Assembly: GCA_949388605.1 (NCBI GenBank)
Contig: CASKJV010000014.1
Span: forward strand, 1 to 48,689
DNA length: 48,689 bases
Direction of reading: 5' to 3'
Origin: an uncultured Clostridia bacterium
GTDB taxonomy: Bacteria; Bacillota; Clostridia; TANB77; CAG-508
The notes beneath the pieces are model-generated. The model did not search any database, was not told the DNA's origin, and worked only from the letters and a program-made list of their open reading frames with translations. Below, piece after piece: positions 36,127 through 44,281 of this stretch. The translations under genes were made by a program, and so were the position numbers. How positions within the stretch are numbered: the first letter of the stretch is position 1; each line of letters begins with the position of its first letter.

Positions 36127-37464
36127 CTACATTGTACATTTTTTTATTTTTTCTATCATATAATCTATCATTCCATCTGTCATTCCTGGATAAACACCTA
36201 TCCAAAAACTATTATTCATTATAATATCTGTATTTTTTAATTCTCCTACTACTCTATATCCAGATTTATTTTCTCTCATTTCATTAAAGCAAGGATGCTT
36301 GATAATATTTCCAGCGAATAAATTACGAGTTTGTATTCCGCAGTTTTCTAGTGATTTAACAACTTTATTTCTGTTTACTCCTTCTTTACACGTAATTAGA
36401 AATCCAAACCAACTTGGAATAGAATTTTCTGTTGCCTCTGGCAAAGTTAATTTATCAGCACAATCTTTTAATTCCTCTTTTAATCTATTAAAATTTTCTT
36501 GTCTTCTTTTTGAAAAATATTCTATTTTTTCAAATTGTGCACATCCTATTGCAGCTTGCATATCTGTTGCTTTTAAATTATATCCGAAATGTGAATATAC
36601 ATATTTATGGTCATATCCTACTGGCAGTTCTCCAAATTGACCATCAAATCTATGTCCACACAAATTGTCTACTCCTGATGGACAACTACATTCTCTGCCC
36701 CAGTCTCTAAAAGAACGCATTATTTTATGTAATAATGTATTGTTTGTATATACAGCTCCACCTTCTCCCATCGTCATATGGTGTGGTGGATAAAAGCTTG
36801 AAGTCCCAATATCTCCAATAGTTCCTGTAAATTTTTCTTCTCCATTAATTATATATTTACTTCCCAATGCATCACAATTATCTTCTATTAACCATAAATT
36901 ATTTTTATCACAGAATTCTTTTACTTTTTTTAAATTAAAAGGGTTTCCTAAAGTATGAGCAATCATAACTGCTTTTGTTTTATCTGATAGCGCTTTTTCT
37001 AGCATATTACAGTTAATATTATACTCTGGAATTGTAACATCTACAAAAACTGGTATTGCACCATACTGTACTATTGGTGAAATTGTCGTAGGAAAACCTG
37101 TAGCAACTGTGATTACTTCGTCACCACGTTTAATTGATCTTTCTTTTAGAAGTGGTGAGGTTAAACTCATAAATGCTATTAAGTTTGCAGAAGATCCTGA
37201 ATTAACTAAACTACAATATTTTACATTTAAAAATTCGGCAAATTTTTCTTCAAATTCTTTAGTATATCTTCCTGATGTAAGCCAAAATTCTAAAGAACTA
37301 TCTACTAAATTAACCATTTCTGATGAATCATATACTCTAGATGAATATGCAATTTTATCTCCATCTTTAAATTCTTTTTTTACATTATGATATTTATTAC
37401 AATATTCTTTTACTATATCTAATATTTCACTTCTTGCTTCTTGTTCTGATTTATTTTCAAACAT
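36127..37464 (-). CDS. rfbH: CDP-6-deoxy-D-xylo-4-hexulose-3-dehydrase (E1, RfbH)
   Basis: 445 residues from the third of three in-frame ATGs, which has AGGAG at 7 bases; the TAG of rfbG overlaps that site. It has an aminotransferase-like fold. The usual PLP Lys is replaced by His in SSFYPPHHMTMGEGG (about 226), and a Cys cluster CSCPSGVDNLC (CxCx7C, about 255-265) with an upstream Cys in EDNCDALG marks the iron-sulfur, PMP-dependent C3 dehydrase E1. It removes the C3 hydroxyl of CDP-4-keto-6-deoxyglucose and needs a reductase partner (E3), which is not in the window. All diagnostic residues are present. Confidence 0.95.
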   Translation of the reverse strand: MFENKSEQEARSEILDIVKEYCNKYHNVKKEFKDGDKIAYSSRVYDSSEMVNLVDSSLEFWLTSGRYTKEFEEKFAEFLNVKYCSLVNSGSSANLIAFMSLTSPLLKERSIKRGDEVITVATGFPTTISPIVQYGAIPVFVDVTIPEYNINCNMLEKALSDKTKAVMIAHTLGNPFNLKKVKEFCDKNNLWLIEDNCDALGSKYIINGEEKFTGTIGDIGTSSFYPPHHMTMGEGGAVYTNNTLLHKIMRSFRDWGRECSCPSGVDNLCGHRFDGQFGELPVGYDHKYVYSHFGYNLKATDMQAAIGCAQFEKIEYFSKRRQENFNRLKEELKDCADKLTLPEATENSIPSWFGFLITCKEGVNRNKVVKSLENCGIQTRNLFAGNIIKHPCFNEMRENKSGYRVVGELKNTDIIMNNSFWIGVYPGMTDGMIDYMIEKIKKCTM

Positions 37465-37474
37465 CATCATTCTC

Positions 37475-38515
37475 CTATTGATTCAAATACTCTCTAATTT
37501 GTTTTTGCATACATTCTTCTAACTTTTCTTTATTACACTTTTCAAATTCAACAATTTTCTCAACAGTTTTTTCTATATTCCAAATAGGATTCCAATTAAA
37601 TCTTTTCTTTATTTCTTCACAATTTAGTTTTAAATAATTACTTTCAAATGGCCCATTATCGGTTTGATTTATATAGTTAATATTTTTCCATTTATTACAA
37701 AATAGCTCAACCAGCACTTCAGTTCTTACAATATTTTCTTCATTAGGTCCTATATTATAGTTTCCAATATATCTTTCATCACTATATTGCTTTTCAACAA
37801 TCATTAAATATGCAAACAAAGCTTCTAAAACATGTTGATATGGCCTTACTGAATTAGGATTTCTGATTATTATGTCTTTATTTTCTTTTGCAAATTTTAC
37901 ACAATCTGGTATAATCCTATCTTGTGCTATATCCCCACCACCAATAACATTTCCAGCTCTAGCAGTAGAAATTCTAACTCTATTATCTGAAAAATATGAC
38001 TTTTTATAAGAATCTGTAACTAATTCTGAACAAGATTTGCTGTTTGAGTATGGGTCATATCCATTAAGTCTATCTGTCTCTCTATAAGCACAATCTGTTT
38101 CTTTATTTTCATACACTTTATCTGTTGTTACATTTAAAAATGATTTTACACAATTACTTGTTCTTATACACTCTAGTATATTAACAGTTCCAATAACATT
38201 AGTTTCATAAGTATACACTGGCATTTCATATGCTTTTCTAACTATTGGTTGTGCTGCTAAATGTATTACTATCTCTGGATTAAACTCATTAAATTCCTTT
38301 TTCAAATTTTCTAAATTTCTAATATCTCCATAAACTGAATCCATTTTTCTAGCTAAATTGATTTTTTTAAACAAAGAATCTTCTTCTGGTTTTAATGCAT
38401 ACCCTTTTACAATAGCACCTATATCAATTAAAATTTTGCACAACCACGTTCCTTTAAAACCTGTATGTCCAGTTATAAAAATCTTTTTATCTTTAAAAAA
38501 CTCTAAATTTACCAT
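37475..38515 (-). CDS. rfbG: CDP-glucose 4,6-dehydratase (RfbG)
   Basis: 346 residues from the ATG at 38515, five bases after the rfbF stop. A longer frame starting inside rfbF is less likely. SDR fold with KIFITGHTGFKGTWLCK at the N-terminus, VTTDKVYENKE, catalytic YDPYSNSKSCSE (YxxxK, about 150) and RAGNVIGGGD. It converts CDP-glucose to CDP-4-keto-6-deoxyglucose, the substrate of RfbH. Family assignment is firm because rfbF and rfbH flank it in the classical order. Confidence 0.95.
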   Translation of the reverse strand: MVNLEFFKDKKIFITGHTGFKGTWLCKILIDIGAIVKGYALKPEEDSLFKKINLARKMDSVYGDIRNLENLKKEFNEFNPEIVIHLAAQPIVRKAYEMPVYTYETNVIGTVNILECIRTSNCVKSFLNVTTDKVYENKETDCAYRETDRLNGYDPYSNSKSCSELVTDSYKKSYFSDNRVRISTARAGNVIGGGDIAQDRIIPDCVKFAKENKDIIIRNPNSVRPYQHVLEALFAYLMIVEKQYSDERYIGNYNIGPNEENIVRTEVLVELFCNKWKNINYINQTDNGPFESNYLKLNCEEIKKRFNWNPIWNIEKTVEKIVEFEKCNKEKLEECMQKQIREYLNQ

Positions 38516-38519
38516 AATT

Positions 38520-39299
38520 TTAATCTTTCCATCTTTTCCATTTTGCATTTCCAGAATTCCACATTTCTTCTAATTGTCTTTTATCTCTTTGTGTATCCAT
38601 TCCAAACCAAAAACCTTTATGATTATATGCTGAAAGTTCTCCTTTTTTAGCCAATTTTGTTAAAACTTCTTCAAGCATTATATTATCAGAGTCCTCTGGT
38701 AAAAAATCGAATATCTCTGGATTAAACACCATATATCCTGAATTTATTAAGCTTCCATCTTGAGACTTTTTTTCTCTAAATTCTGTAACATTGTTATTTT
38801 CGTCAACATCTATAACTCCAAATCTTTGTCCAAAATAATATGAAGTTATTGTTGCAACTTTTCCATGCGACTTATGAAATTCTAATAATTCTTTTATATT
38901 TATATCACTTACACCATCACCATATGTAACAAAAAAAGGCTCATTTTTTACATATTCTTTTATTCTTTTTATTCTTCCTGCTGTTAAAGTATTTATCCCT
39001 GTGTCTACAAGTGTCACTTTCCAATTTTCACAATTATTACTATGTGTTATCATTTTATTTTCTTTAAAATCAAATGTAACATCTGATGTATGTAAATAAT
39101 AATCGTTAAAATATTCTTTAATTTTATATCCTTTATATCCTAAGCAAATAACAAATTCTTCTACTCCATAATAAGAATATTCTTTCATTATATGCCATAA
39201 AATTGGCTGTTCTCCTATTTCTATCATTGGTTTAGGTTTTAAATATGATTCTTCTGAAATTCTTGTTCCCAAACCACCTGCTAAAATTACACTTTTCAT
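38520..39299 (-). CDS. rfbF: Glucose-1-phosphate cytidylyltransferase (RfbF)
   Basis: 259 residues, full length. It has the nucleotidyltransferase signature LAGGLGTRISEESYLKPKPM at the N-terminus, FVTYGDGVSDI (metal-binding GDG) at about 105, and SGYMVFNPEIFDFL. It makes CDP-glucose from glucose-1-phosphate and CTP, the entry step of the CDP-dideoxysugar route. It is the first sugar-nucleotide gene of the operon, 15 bases after the GT-C-like gene. Confidence 0.96.
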   Translation of the reverse strand: MKSVILAGGLGTRISEESYLKPKPMIEIGEQPILWHIMKEYSYYGVEEFVICLGYKGYKIKEYFNDYYLHTSDVTFDFKENKMITHSNNCENWKVTLVDTGINTLTAGRIKRIKEYVKNEPFFVTYGDGVSDINIKELLEFHKSHGKVATITSYYFGQRFGVIDVDENNNVTEFREKKSQDGSLINSGYMVFNPEIFDFLPEDSDNIMLEEVLTKLAKKGELSAYNHKGFWFGMDTQRDKRQLEEMWNSGNAKWKRWKD

Positions 39300-39313
39300 T
39301 ATTATTCTTCCTT

Positions 39314-40849
39314 TTACTTTGCTATATATTTAAAAAATATTGAATTTTCTTTTGGATTTTTAGTTACAAAATTTGATGAAACATCTTCTAAATTTGAGTA
39401 TGTTTTTGTTTTATCGTATACTAAATTAATTTTTCCAGTTTGAGCTATACAATAAAATGCTCTACCATATTCACATATTGGAGTTACTAATCCAATACAT
39501 AAGACAATAGTTAATAATATTACTTCCACAGCTTTTTCTTTCTTATTTTTACTTATATTTAAATATTCTCTAACAATCAATAAATTTATAATAAGTATTA
39601 ATGGTATTGATACTCTCATTGAGAAATCATATTCATACCCTAATTGAAATAAAGGAATTATTAGTAATGAAATCATTATTGTATAAAATAATGGATTTTT
39701 CTTATGAGTTTTAAATAAAAATAATCCATATATGCCAATTTCTAAAAACCAAAAAATGAAAAGTTTTAATAATTCAAATGGAGTAATCAGTTCTAACATA
39801 AATGAAAATCCTCCACCATCTGAATTTCCAGAAGTTGATGCATTTCCAGAATAAAAACAAGCATATATTGGTAATATTGAAATAAGTGCTAAAATGTTTT
39901 GCATTGAAAATACATCTTTTACAAATTTTACTTTTTCTTTATTTTTTATTGAATTTATTAAAAATTTTATACCATTACATGCAAATATTATTACAAGTCC
40001 TATAAAAGGTAATGGGGCAAAAGGTAAAGCCAATAAAATTAAAACTAAATAATTGTTAACTCTTTTTTCTTCTAAAAACATTAAAGTTATAATCCAAATT
40101 GGTATGCTTTGGTTAAATACCCAAAACAATTGAGTAATCATAGAACTAAACTGATATACTACAGCCCACCACTCTAAATGTATTCTATTTAAAAATACAC
40201 TAAATGTTCCAAATATTGACATTCCTAAAATATCTAGTCCACTAAAAAATAAAAAAATAAATATTGCTTTACATATACTTTTCTTTTCTTTTAGTCTTAA
40301 TATTTTAATTAACCATAAAACAGCTAATAATACTCCAATAGAATTCCATATAAGCAACGCTATATTACCTATATAAAAAGAATATTCTATTGCTGTATAA
40401 TTTATAATTTTAGTTATTGTATTAGGAATCAATTTATTTATAATATTTGCTATAAAAACAATTGATTTTCCAATAATACTTGGTACCATCCATTGCCCAA
40501 TATAATATGTAAGTGCAGAATTGGATTGTTCGTAATATACTGGCCAATCTAATTTTATTAGGTCTCTAAAAATAGCATTTCTTGCATCCCAATCTGGACT
40601 TTGATAAAATACTCCTCCATGTCCTGCTGTTATACATATTAGTACTACAAATAACAAAATTGGTAATATATATTTTGAATTTATTATTTCTGTATTCTCT
40701 TTTGATTTATTATATAATAATTTTAAAATTACTAATAAACATATTGTTATTGGTATAGAAAATACAATTTTTATCCACCCCATAATGAATATTATTACAG
40801 GTATTATTAAATATAAATATGAAATTAATTTTAATTTTCTATCTGTCAT
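39314..40849 (-). CDS. Polytopic GT-C-like membrane protein
   Basis: 511 residues with roughly 12 membrane segments. The first large extracytoplasmic loop contains GGVFYQSPDWDARNAIFRD, with an acidic DWD motif of the kind that holds the catalytic Asp in GT-C glycosyltransferases; the Wzy polymerase alternative is less likely. A short C-terminal soluble tail follows the last span. It is the first gene of the sugar operon, with GAGG upstream of the ATG and a near-consensus promoter 43 bases away. It is the probable extracytoplasmic transferase using the lipid-linked sugar made by the GT2 at 28850. The fold class is fairly likely; the acceptor is unknown. Confidence 0.7.
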   Translation of the reverse strand: MTDRKLKLISYLYLIIPVIIFIMGWIKIVFSIPITICLLVILKLLYNKSKENTEIINSKYILPILLFVVLICITAGHGGVFYQSPDWDARNAIFRDLIKLDWPVYYEQSNSALTYYIGQWMVPSIIGKSIVFIANIINKLIPNTITKIINYTAIEYSFYIGNIALLIWNSIGVLLAVLWLIKILRLKEKKSICKAIFIFLFFSGLDILGMSIFGTFSVFLNRIHLEWWAVVYQFSSMITQLFWVFNQSIPIWIITLMFLEEKRVNNYLVLILLALPFAPLPFIGLVIIFACNGIKFLINSIKNKEKVKFVKDVFSMQNILALISILPIYACFYSGNASTSGNSDGGGFSFMLELITPFELLKLFIFWFLEIGIYGLFLFKTHKKNPLFYTIMISLLIIPLFQLGYEYDFSMRVSIPLILIINLLIVREYLNISKNKKEKAVEVILLTIVLCIGLVTPICEYGRAFYCIAQTGKINLVYDKTKTYSNLEDVSSNFVTKNPKENSIFFKYIAK

Positions 40850-40891
40850 TTATGCAACCTCAATATATTTATAATTCATTCAATTGCAAAC

Positions 40892-40933
40892 ATTATATAA
40901 AGAAAATATCCTTTTGTAAATAGCAAAAGGATA
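40892..40933 (-). promoter_or_regulatory. Promoter of the sugar operon with overlapping inverted repeat
   Basis: TTTACA (40915-40920), 17 bases, TATAAT (40892-40897) on the minus strand. A perfect 10-bp inverted repeat, TATCCTTTTG (40907-40916)/CAAAAGGATA (40924-40933), has the -35 box in its 7-base centre. It could be an operator. Because TTTTCTTT follows it on the minus strand, it could also be a second terminator for the pilin upstream. Confidence 0.65.
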
Positions 40934-40965
40934 CAATTTGACATTTGTTCAGTTCATTTTTATAC

Positions 40966-40999
40966 AAAAAAGAAATACAGTAAACTGCATTTCTTTTTT
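40966..40999 (-). terminator. Terminator of stand-alone pilin (41024)
   Basis: A long stem AAAAAAGAAAT-a-CAGT/ACTG-c-ATTTCTTTTTT, with A and T tracts at both ends so it can act in either direction. It lies 25 bases past the pilin stop. Confidence 0.78.
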
Positions 41000-41023
41000 A
41001 ACTTATTTTGAATTGTATTATTG

Positions 41024-41422
41024 TTATTCATCAGCGTGAACATTACCTGCAAAGTTTCTAACAATACTTATGATACCTGTAGCAGCAAATAATACAACTG
41101 CACCAACTATATATACTACAGCATGTTTTTTAATTTCAGCTTTATCGCTAGGAGCTGCTGAAATATATTTAATAGCTAAAATTATTAACATAATTACAGC
41201 TACACCAGAACCAACAACTTGTACAACTGTTAAAAGTGAACCAATAATTCTATTAACACTTGCAGCTGCTCCTGAATTATCTACTGCACCATTTTTTACA
41301 TAGTCTTCATTGATTTGATTGAAAGAAACTGATTGTGCTGCAAATACAGTTGAATTAAGTATTGTTACTGTCATAATTGCGATTAAAAGTAATGCAACTA
41401 CTTTTATTACATTTCTTTTCAT
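41024..41422 (-). CDS. VirB2/TrbC-like pilin-type protein 1 (stand-alone, probably major)
   Basis: 132 residues: a signal peptide to about 29 (TVFAAQ), mature start SVSFNQINEDYVKNGAVDNSG, and two membrane segments joined by LAIKYISAAPSDKAEIKK. The second segment reads VYIVGAVVLFAATGII. It ends FAGNVHADE. AAAGGAGG stands at ideal spacing and a TTGAAA-17-TATAAT promoter and strong terminator bracket it. It has the best expression signals of all eight pilins. It sits upstream of the sugar operon, 12.3 kb from the nearest other pilin. Confidence 0.87.
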   Translation of the reverse strand: MKRNVIKVVALLLIAIMTVTILNSTVFAAQSVSFNQINEDYVKNGAVDNSGAAASVNRIIGSLLTVVQVVGSGVAVIMLIILAIKYISAAPSDKAEIKKHAVVYIVGAVVLFAATGIISIVRNFAGNVHADE

Positions 41423-41458
41423 AATAAAATCCTCCTTTTATTTACCATACTTAAATAT

Positions 41459-41487
41459 ATTATATACTTTTTTTAGTTTTTTTTCAA
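41459..41487 (-). promoter_or_regulatory. Promoter of stand-alone pilin (41024)
   Basis: TTGAAA (41482-41487), 17 bases, TATAAT (41459-41464) on the minus strand, about 35 bases before the ATG at 41422. Confidence 0.72.
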
Positions 41488-41669
41488 CATTTTTTAGTAT
41501 ATTTTATCAATTAAATTAATATTAACATATATTTTTTCCTTTGTAAACACTTTTTGTTTTATTTTGTTATTCAAAATTTTTCGAATTAAGTCTTTATTTT
41601 TGATAATCACTCTTTTTATTTTATATCCATATTTTTTAATTATTTTATATTTTTTGAATTATATAATCA

Positions 41670-41698
41670 TTTACTTCTAAAAATATAGATGATATAAT
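41670..41698 (+). promoter_or_regulatory. Promoter of the GT-C-like gene at 41745
   Basis: TTTACT (41670-41675), 17 bases, TATAAT (41693-41698) on the plus strand. The gap 41423-41744 holds this promoter, the divergent pilin promoter and a translation-initiation hairpin; nothing else is seen. Confidence 0.6.
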
Positions 41699-41720
41699 TT
41701 TACAAAATATACTATAAAAA

Positions 41721-41744
41721 GGAGGATGTTAGTTTTACTAACAA
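41721..41744 (+). promoter_or_regulatory. Ribosome site with hairpin between SD and start
   Basis: GGAGG (41721-41725) lies 19 bases from the ATG at 41745, too far for normal use. A hairpin GTTAG-TTTTA-CTAAC (41728-41742) fills the gap and, if folded, leaves an effective spacing of 4 bases. An ATG right after GGAGG is out of frame and too close. Confidence 0.45.
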
Positions 41745-43376
41745 ATGTTTATGAAAAATTTCTCAAAAAAAACACTTATCGTTTTTTCAATAATTATTGC
41801 AATTTTTATAATTGGAATAGTACCAAAAGAATTTCAAAATGATACTTTTTTTAACATATCAATTGGAAAATATATATTAGAAAATGGAATTGACATGCAA
41901 GAGCATTGGGCATTTACAGAAGGATTGACTTATACTTTTTCTCATTGGGCTTTCGATATTCTAACTTATTTAATTTATAATGTATTTAATTTTACAGGAA
42001 TTTACAATTTTACAATAATTCTGTCTATTTTAACTTATATTACCTTATTTTACTGTTTGTATAAAAGAAGTAATAAACCATTAATTTCATTAGTATTAGT
42101 TTTATTATTTTCATATTATTTAAGAAATTCTCTTACAGCGCGTTCACAAATAATTTCTTTCATTTGCTTTATTATTGAAATATATTGTATTGAACAATTT
42201 ATAGATACTAATAAAAAAAGATACGCTATTATATTATTAATTCTATCAATATTAATTGCTAATTTTCATGCTGCGACTTGGCCATTGTTCTTAATACTAT
42301 TTATGCCTTATTTAGGTGCGGCATTTTTTAACTTCTTTAGTCCAAAAAACCTTTTTAAAAAATTTATAAAACGTGATGAAGAGAAATTAAAAAATTTGCC
42401 TAAAGATTCTAAAAAATATAATTACTATAAACAAGATCTTGAAATTTATACTAGACTTCAAAAAAAGGAAGAAAATAAGAAAAGTTTAAAAATTGTAATA
42501 AAAGAAATCTATAATACTCAAAATTTAGTTATTCTTTTAATAATTATTGCTTTTTCAGGTTTACTAACACCAATACATGGAACACCCTATACTTATATAA
42601 TAAAATCTATGATTGGATACAGTAATTTTGAAGATGTTAAATCAATGGCATATATCGCAGAAATGCAGCCCATAGTTCCTATAGCTCATGAATCTATGAT
42701 ATTTTTCGCTCTTATATTTTTAGCATTTTTAATCTTTTTTCCTACAAAGATTAAACTTGAACATCTTTTTCTCTTTTTAGGTTTACTATACATGACTTTA
42801 TCTAGTGTAAGATATTTATATCTTCTTGTACCTTTAGGATGTTATATATTATGTGATCTAATTTCACAAACTTCAGATATATATTTAGAAAAAGAAATGC
42901 CTATATTAGAAAAAATACTTGTTCATCCTATTTCAATAATAATTTGTACTATTATCACTTGTATTTTTACAGCACATAACCTAAAATCTACCGAAGACAT
43001 TAAACTTGTTAATGAAGAATTATATCCTACTAATGCTGTTAACTATATAAAAGAAAATTTAGATTATAAAAATATACGAATTTATAATTCTTATGATTTT
43101 GGAAGCTATTTAATGCTTAATGATATACCTGTTTTTATCGATTCTAGACTAGATGTCTATTGCAGTGAATTTAATAATACTGATATTTTTTATGATTTTA
43201 TAAATGTATGTAATGGAAATGTTCATTATGATGAAATATTTGAAAAATATAATTTTACTCATATTTTATTATATGATGATGAAATAATTAATATATATAT
43301 CAAAAAAGATTCTAATTATAATTTAATTTATGAAGATGATAATTTTTCATTATATGAGAGAAAATCACATTCTTAA
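41745..43376 (+). CDS. Polytopic GT-C-like glycosyltransferase candidate
   Basis: 543 residues with about ten membrane segments. The first extracytoplasmic loop carries FQNDTFFNISIGKYILENG with an Asp at about residue 34 where GT-C enzymes keep the catalytic acid, followed by AFTEGLTYTFSHWAFDIL. A cytoplasmic Lys-rich loop lies at about 200-245. The C-terminal extracytoplasmic domain contains YNSYDFGSYLMLNDIPVFID and SRLDVY, a pattern common in such membrane proteins. A second ATG two codons in (41751) is possible. It is divergent from the pilin at 41024, and its own promoter is present. It is a possible second transferase for surface or pilin glycosylation; substrate unknown. Confidence 0.7.
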   Translation: MFMKNFSKKTLIVFSIIIAIFIIGIVPKEFQNDTFFNISIGKYILENGIDMQEHWAFTEGLTYTFSHWAFDILTYLIYNVFNFTGIYNFTIILSILTYITLFYCLYKRSNKPLISLVLVLLFSYYLRNSLTARSQIISFICFIIEIYCIEQFIDTNKKRYAIILLILSILIANFHAATWPLFLILFMPYLGAAFFNFFSPKNLFKKFIKRDEEKLKNLPKDSKKYNYYKQDLEIYTRLQKKEENKKSLKIVIKEIYNTQNLVILLIIIAFSGLLTPIHGTPYTYIIKSMIGYSNFEDVKSMAYIAEMQPIVPIAHESMIFFALIFLAFLIFFPTKIKLEHLFLFLGLLYMTLSSVRYLYLLVPLGCYILCDLISQTSDIYLEKEMPILEKILVHPISIIICTIITCIFTAHNLKSTEDIKLVNEELYPTNAVNYIKENLDYKNIRIYNSYDFGSYLMLNDIPVFIDSRLDVYCSEFNNTDIFYDFINVCNGNVHYDEIFEKYNFTHILLYDDEIINIYIKKDSNYNLIYEDDNFSLYERKSHS

Positions 43377-43539
43377 TTTATAGAATAAAAGAGCCACTTT
43401 TAATACTCTCAGACATTTTAAATATATTTAAGTGTTTCGTATTTGTTCATGCGCTAAAATTATAAAATCATTTTGTGTGCAATACTTTCTGAAATATTTC
43501 TATAATAAGAATTGCTTAACGATTTTCCATAATATAAGC
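43377..43539. repeat. Degenerate intergenic repeat, copy D
   Basis: Bases 43383-43440 match the start of copy C at about 90 percent identity (shared core TTTTAAATATATTTAAGTG). The end has GCAATACTTTCTGAAATATTTCTATAAT and a degenerate terminal hairpin closing at ATAATATAAGC. It lies between convergent genes. Confidence 0.62.
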
Positions 43540-43543
43540 AAAA

Positions 43544-43575
43544 CTACCAAACTTTTTTAAAATTTGGTAGTTTTT
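43544..43575. terminator. Bidirectional terminator between convergent genes
   Basis: An 8-bp stem CTACCAAA (43544-43551)/TTTGGTAG (43563-43570) is followed by TTTTT on the plus strand. On the minus strand TTTTGC follows it, close after the ArsC-family stop at 43594. Confidence 0.65.
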
Positions 43576-43593
43576 ATATGTATAAGGATTTTA

Positions 43594-43953
43594 TTATTGT
43601 TTTAGTTTTTCTTTCCATTCATCTTCTTTAAAACCAACTAAAACCTTATTTCTTTTTACAAGTATTGGCCTTTTTATTAACATTCCATTACTAGCAAGTA
43701 ATCTTATTTTTTCTTCATCAGAAGATTTTTTTAATTCTTCTTTTAAATTCATACTTCTATATAACATTCCACTGCTATTAAAAAATTTACTAACAGGCAA
43801 TCCACTATTTTCAATAATTTCTTTTAATTCCTCATAAGTTGGTGTTTCTGTAACAATATGTCTTTCTGTATATTTTATTTCATTTTCATCTAAAAATTTT
43901 TTTGCTTTTTGACATGTAGAACATTTTGGATAATTTATAAATACATATTTCAT
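43594..43953 (-). CDS. ArsC/Spx-family thioredoxin-fold protein
   Basis: 119 residues, typical of the ArsC/Spx/YffB family. Near the N-terminus NYPKCSTCQKAKKFLDEN has a CxxC redox pair (Cys11, Cys14). Further on come FNSSGMLYRSMNLKEEL and the conserved MLIKRPILVKRNKVLVGFKEDEW. The arsenate-reductase-type RP motif is present (KRPIL). A regulator of the Spx type usually lacks this annotation context, so a thiol reductase is the safer reading. Start ATG with AGGAG upstream. It stands alone, and no ars genes are near. Confidence 0.85.
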   Translation of the reverse strand: MKYVFINYPKCSTCQKAKKFLDENEIKYTERHIVTETPTYEELKEIIENSGLPVSKFFNSSGMLYRSMNLKEELKKSSDEEKIRLLASNGMLIKRPILVKRNKVLVGFKEDEWKEKLKQ

Positions 43954-44281
43954 TATAAGTACTCTCCTATTTTTAATATTGGTTTTATTATGTTTATTAA
44001 ACGCTTTATAATTGTATCACATATTTATGTAAATTTCTACATTTTTTGCTAAATTTGTAAAATTTGATTTTTTATGTATTTTTTCACAACATATTAACAA
44101 ATACTATTGCTAAATACAAATTCATTTACTGCATCTTAAATTATTTAATATGTTTTCCCTAGTTTTATAACAATATGTGGATATATTAATTCAAATATTT
44201 TATATATTTTTTATTTTACTATTCATATTTCAGATTAAAAAACCAAAAAATGTTCATAATACTAATAATTGGAGGTAATTT
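43954..44281. other. Intergenic region between divergent genes
   Basis: This is very AT-rich. It must hold the promoters of the ArsC-family gene (minus) and the FAD-Rieske gene (plus), but I see no pair of boxes good enough to place. GGAGG at 44272-44276 is the ribosome site for the gene at 44282. No ORF or clear hairpin was found. Confidence 0.5.

Noticed and set aside
25222-41422. Integrative conjugative element
   Set aside because: No integrase, relaxase, coupling protein, replication or partition gene is visible. The tRNA duplication at the left end lacks an integrase and a matching right-end copy.
43594-43953. Arsenic resistance locus
   Set aside because: Only the ArsC/Spx-family gene is present; no arsR, arsB or acr3 nearby.
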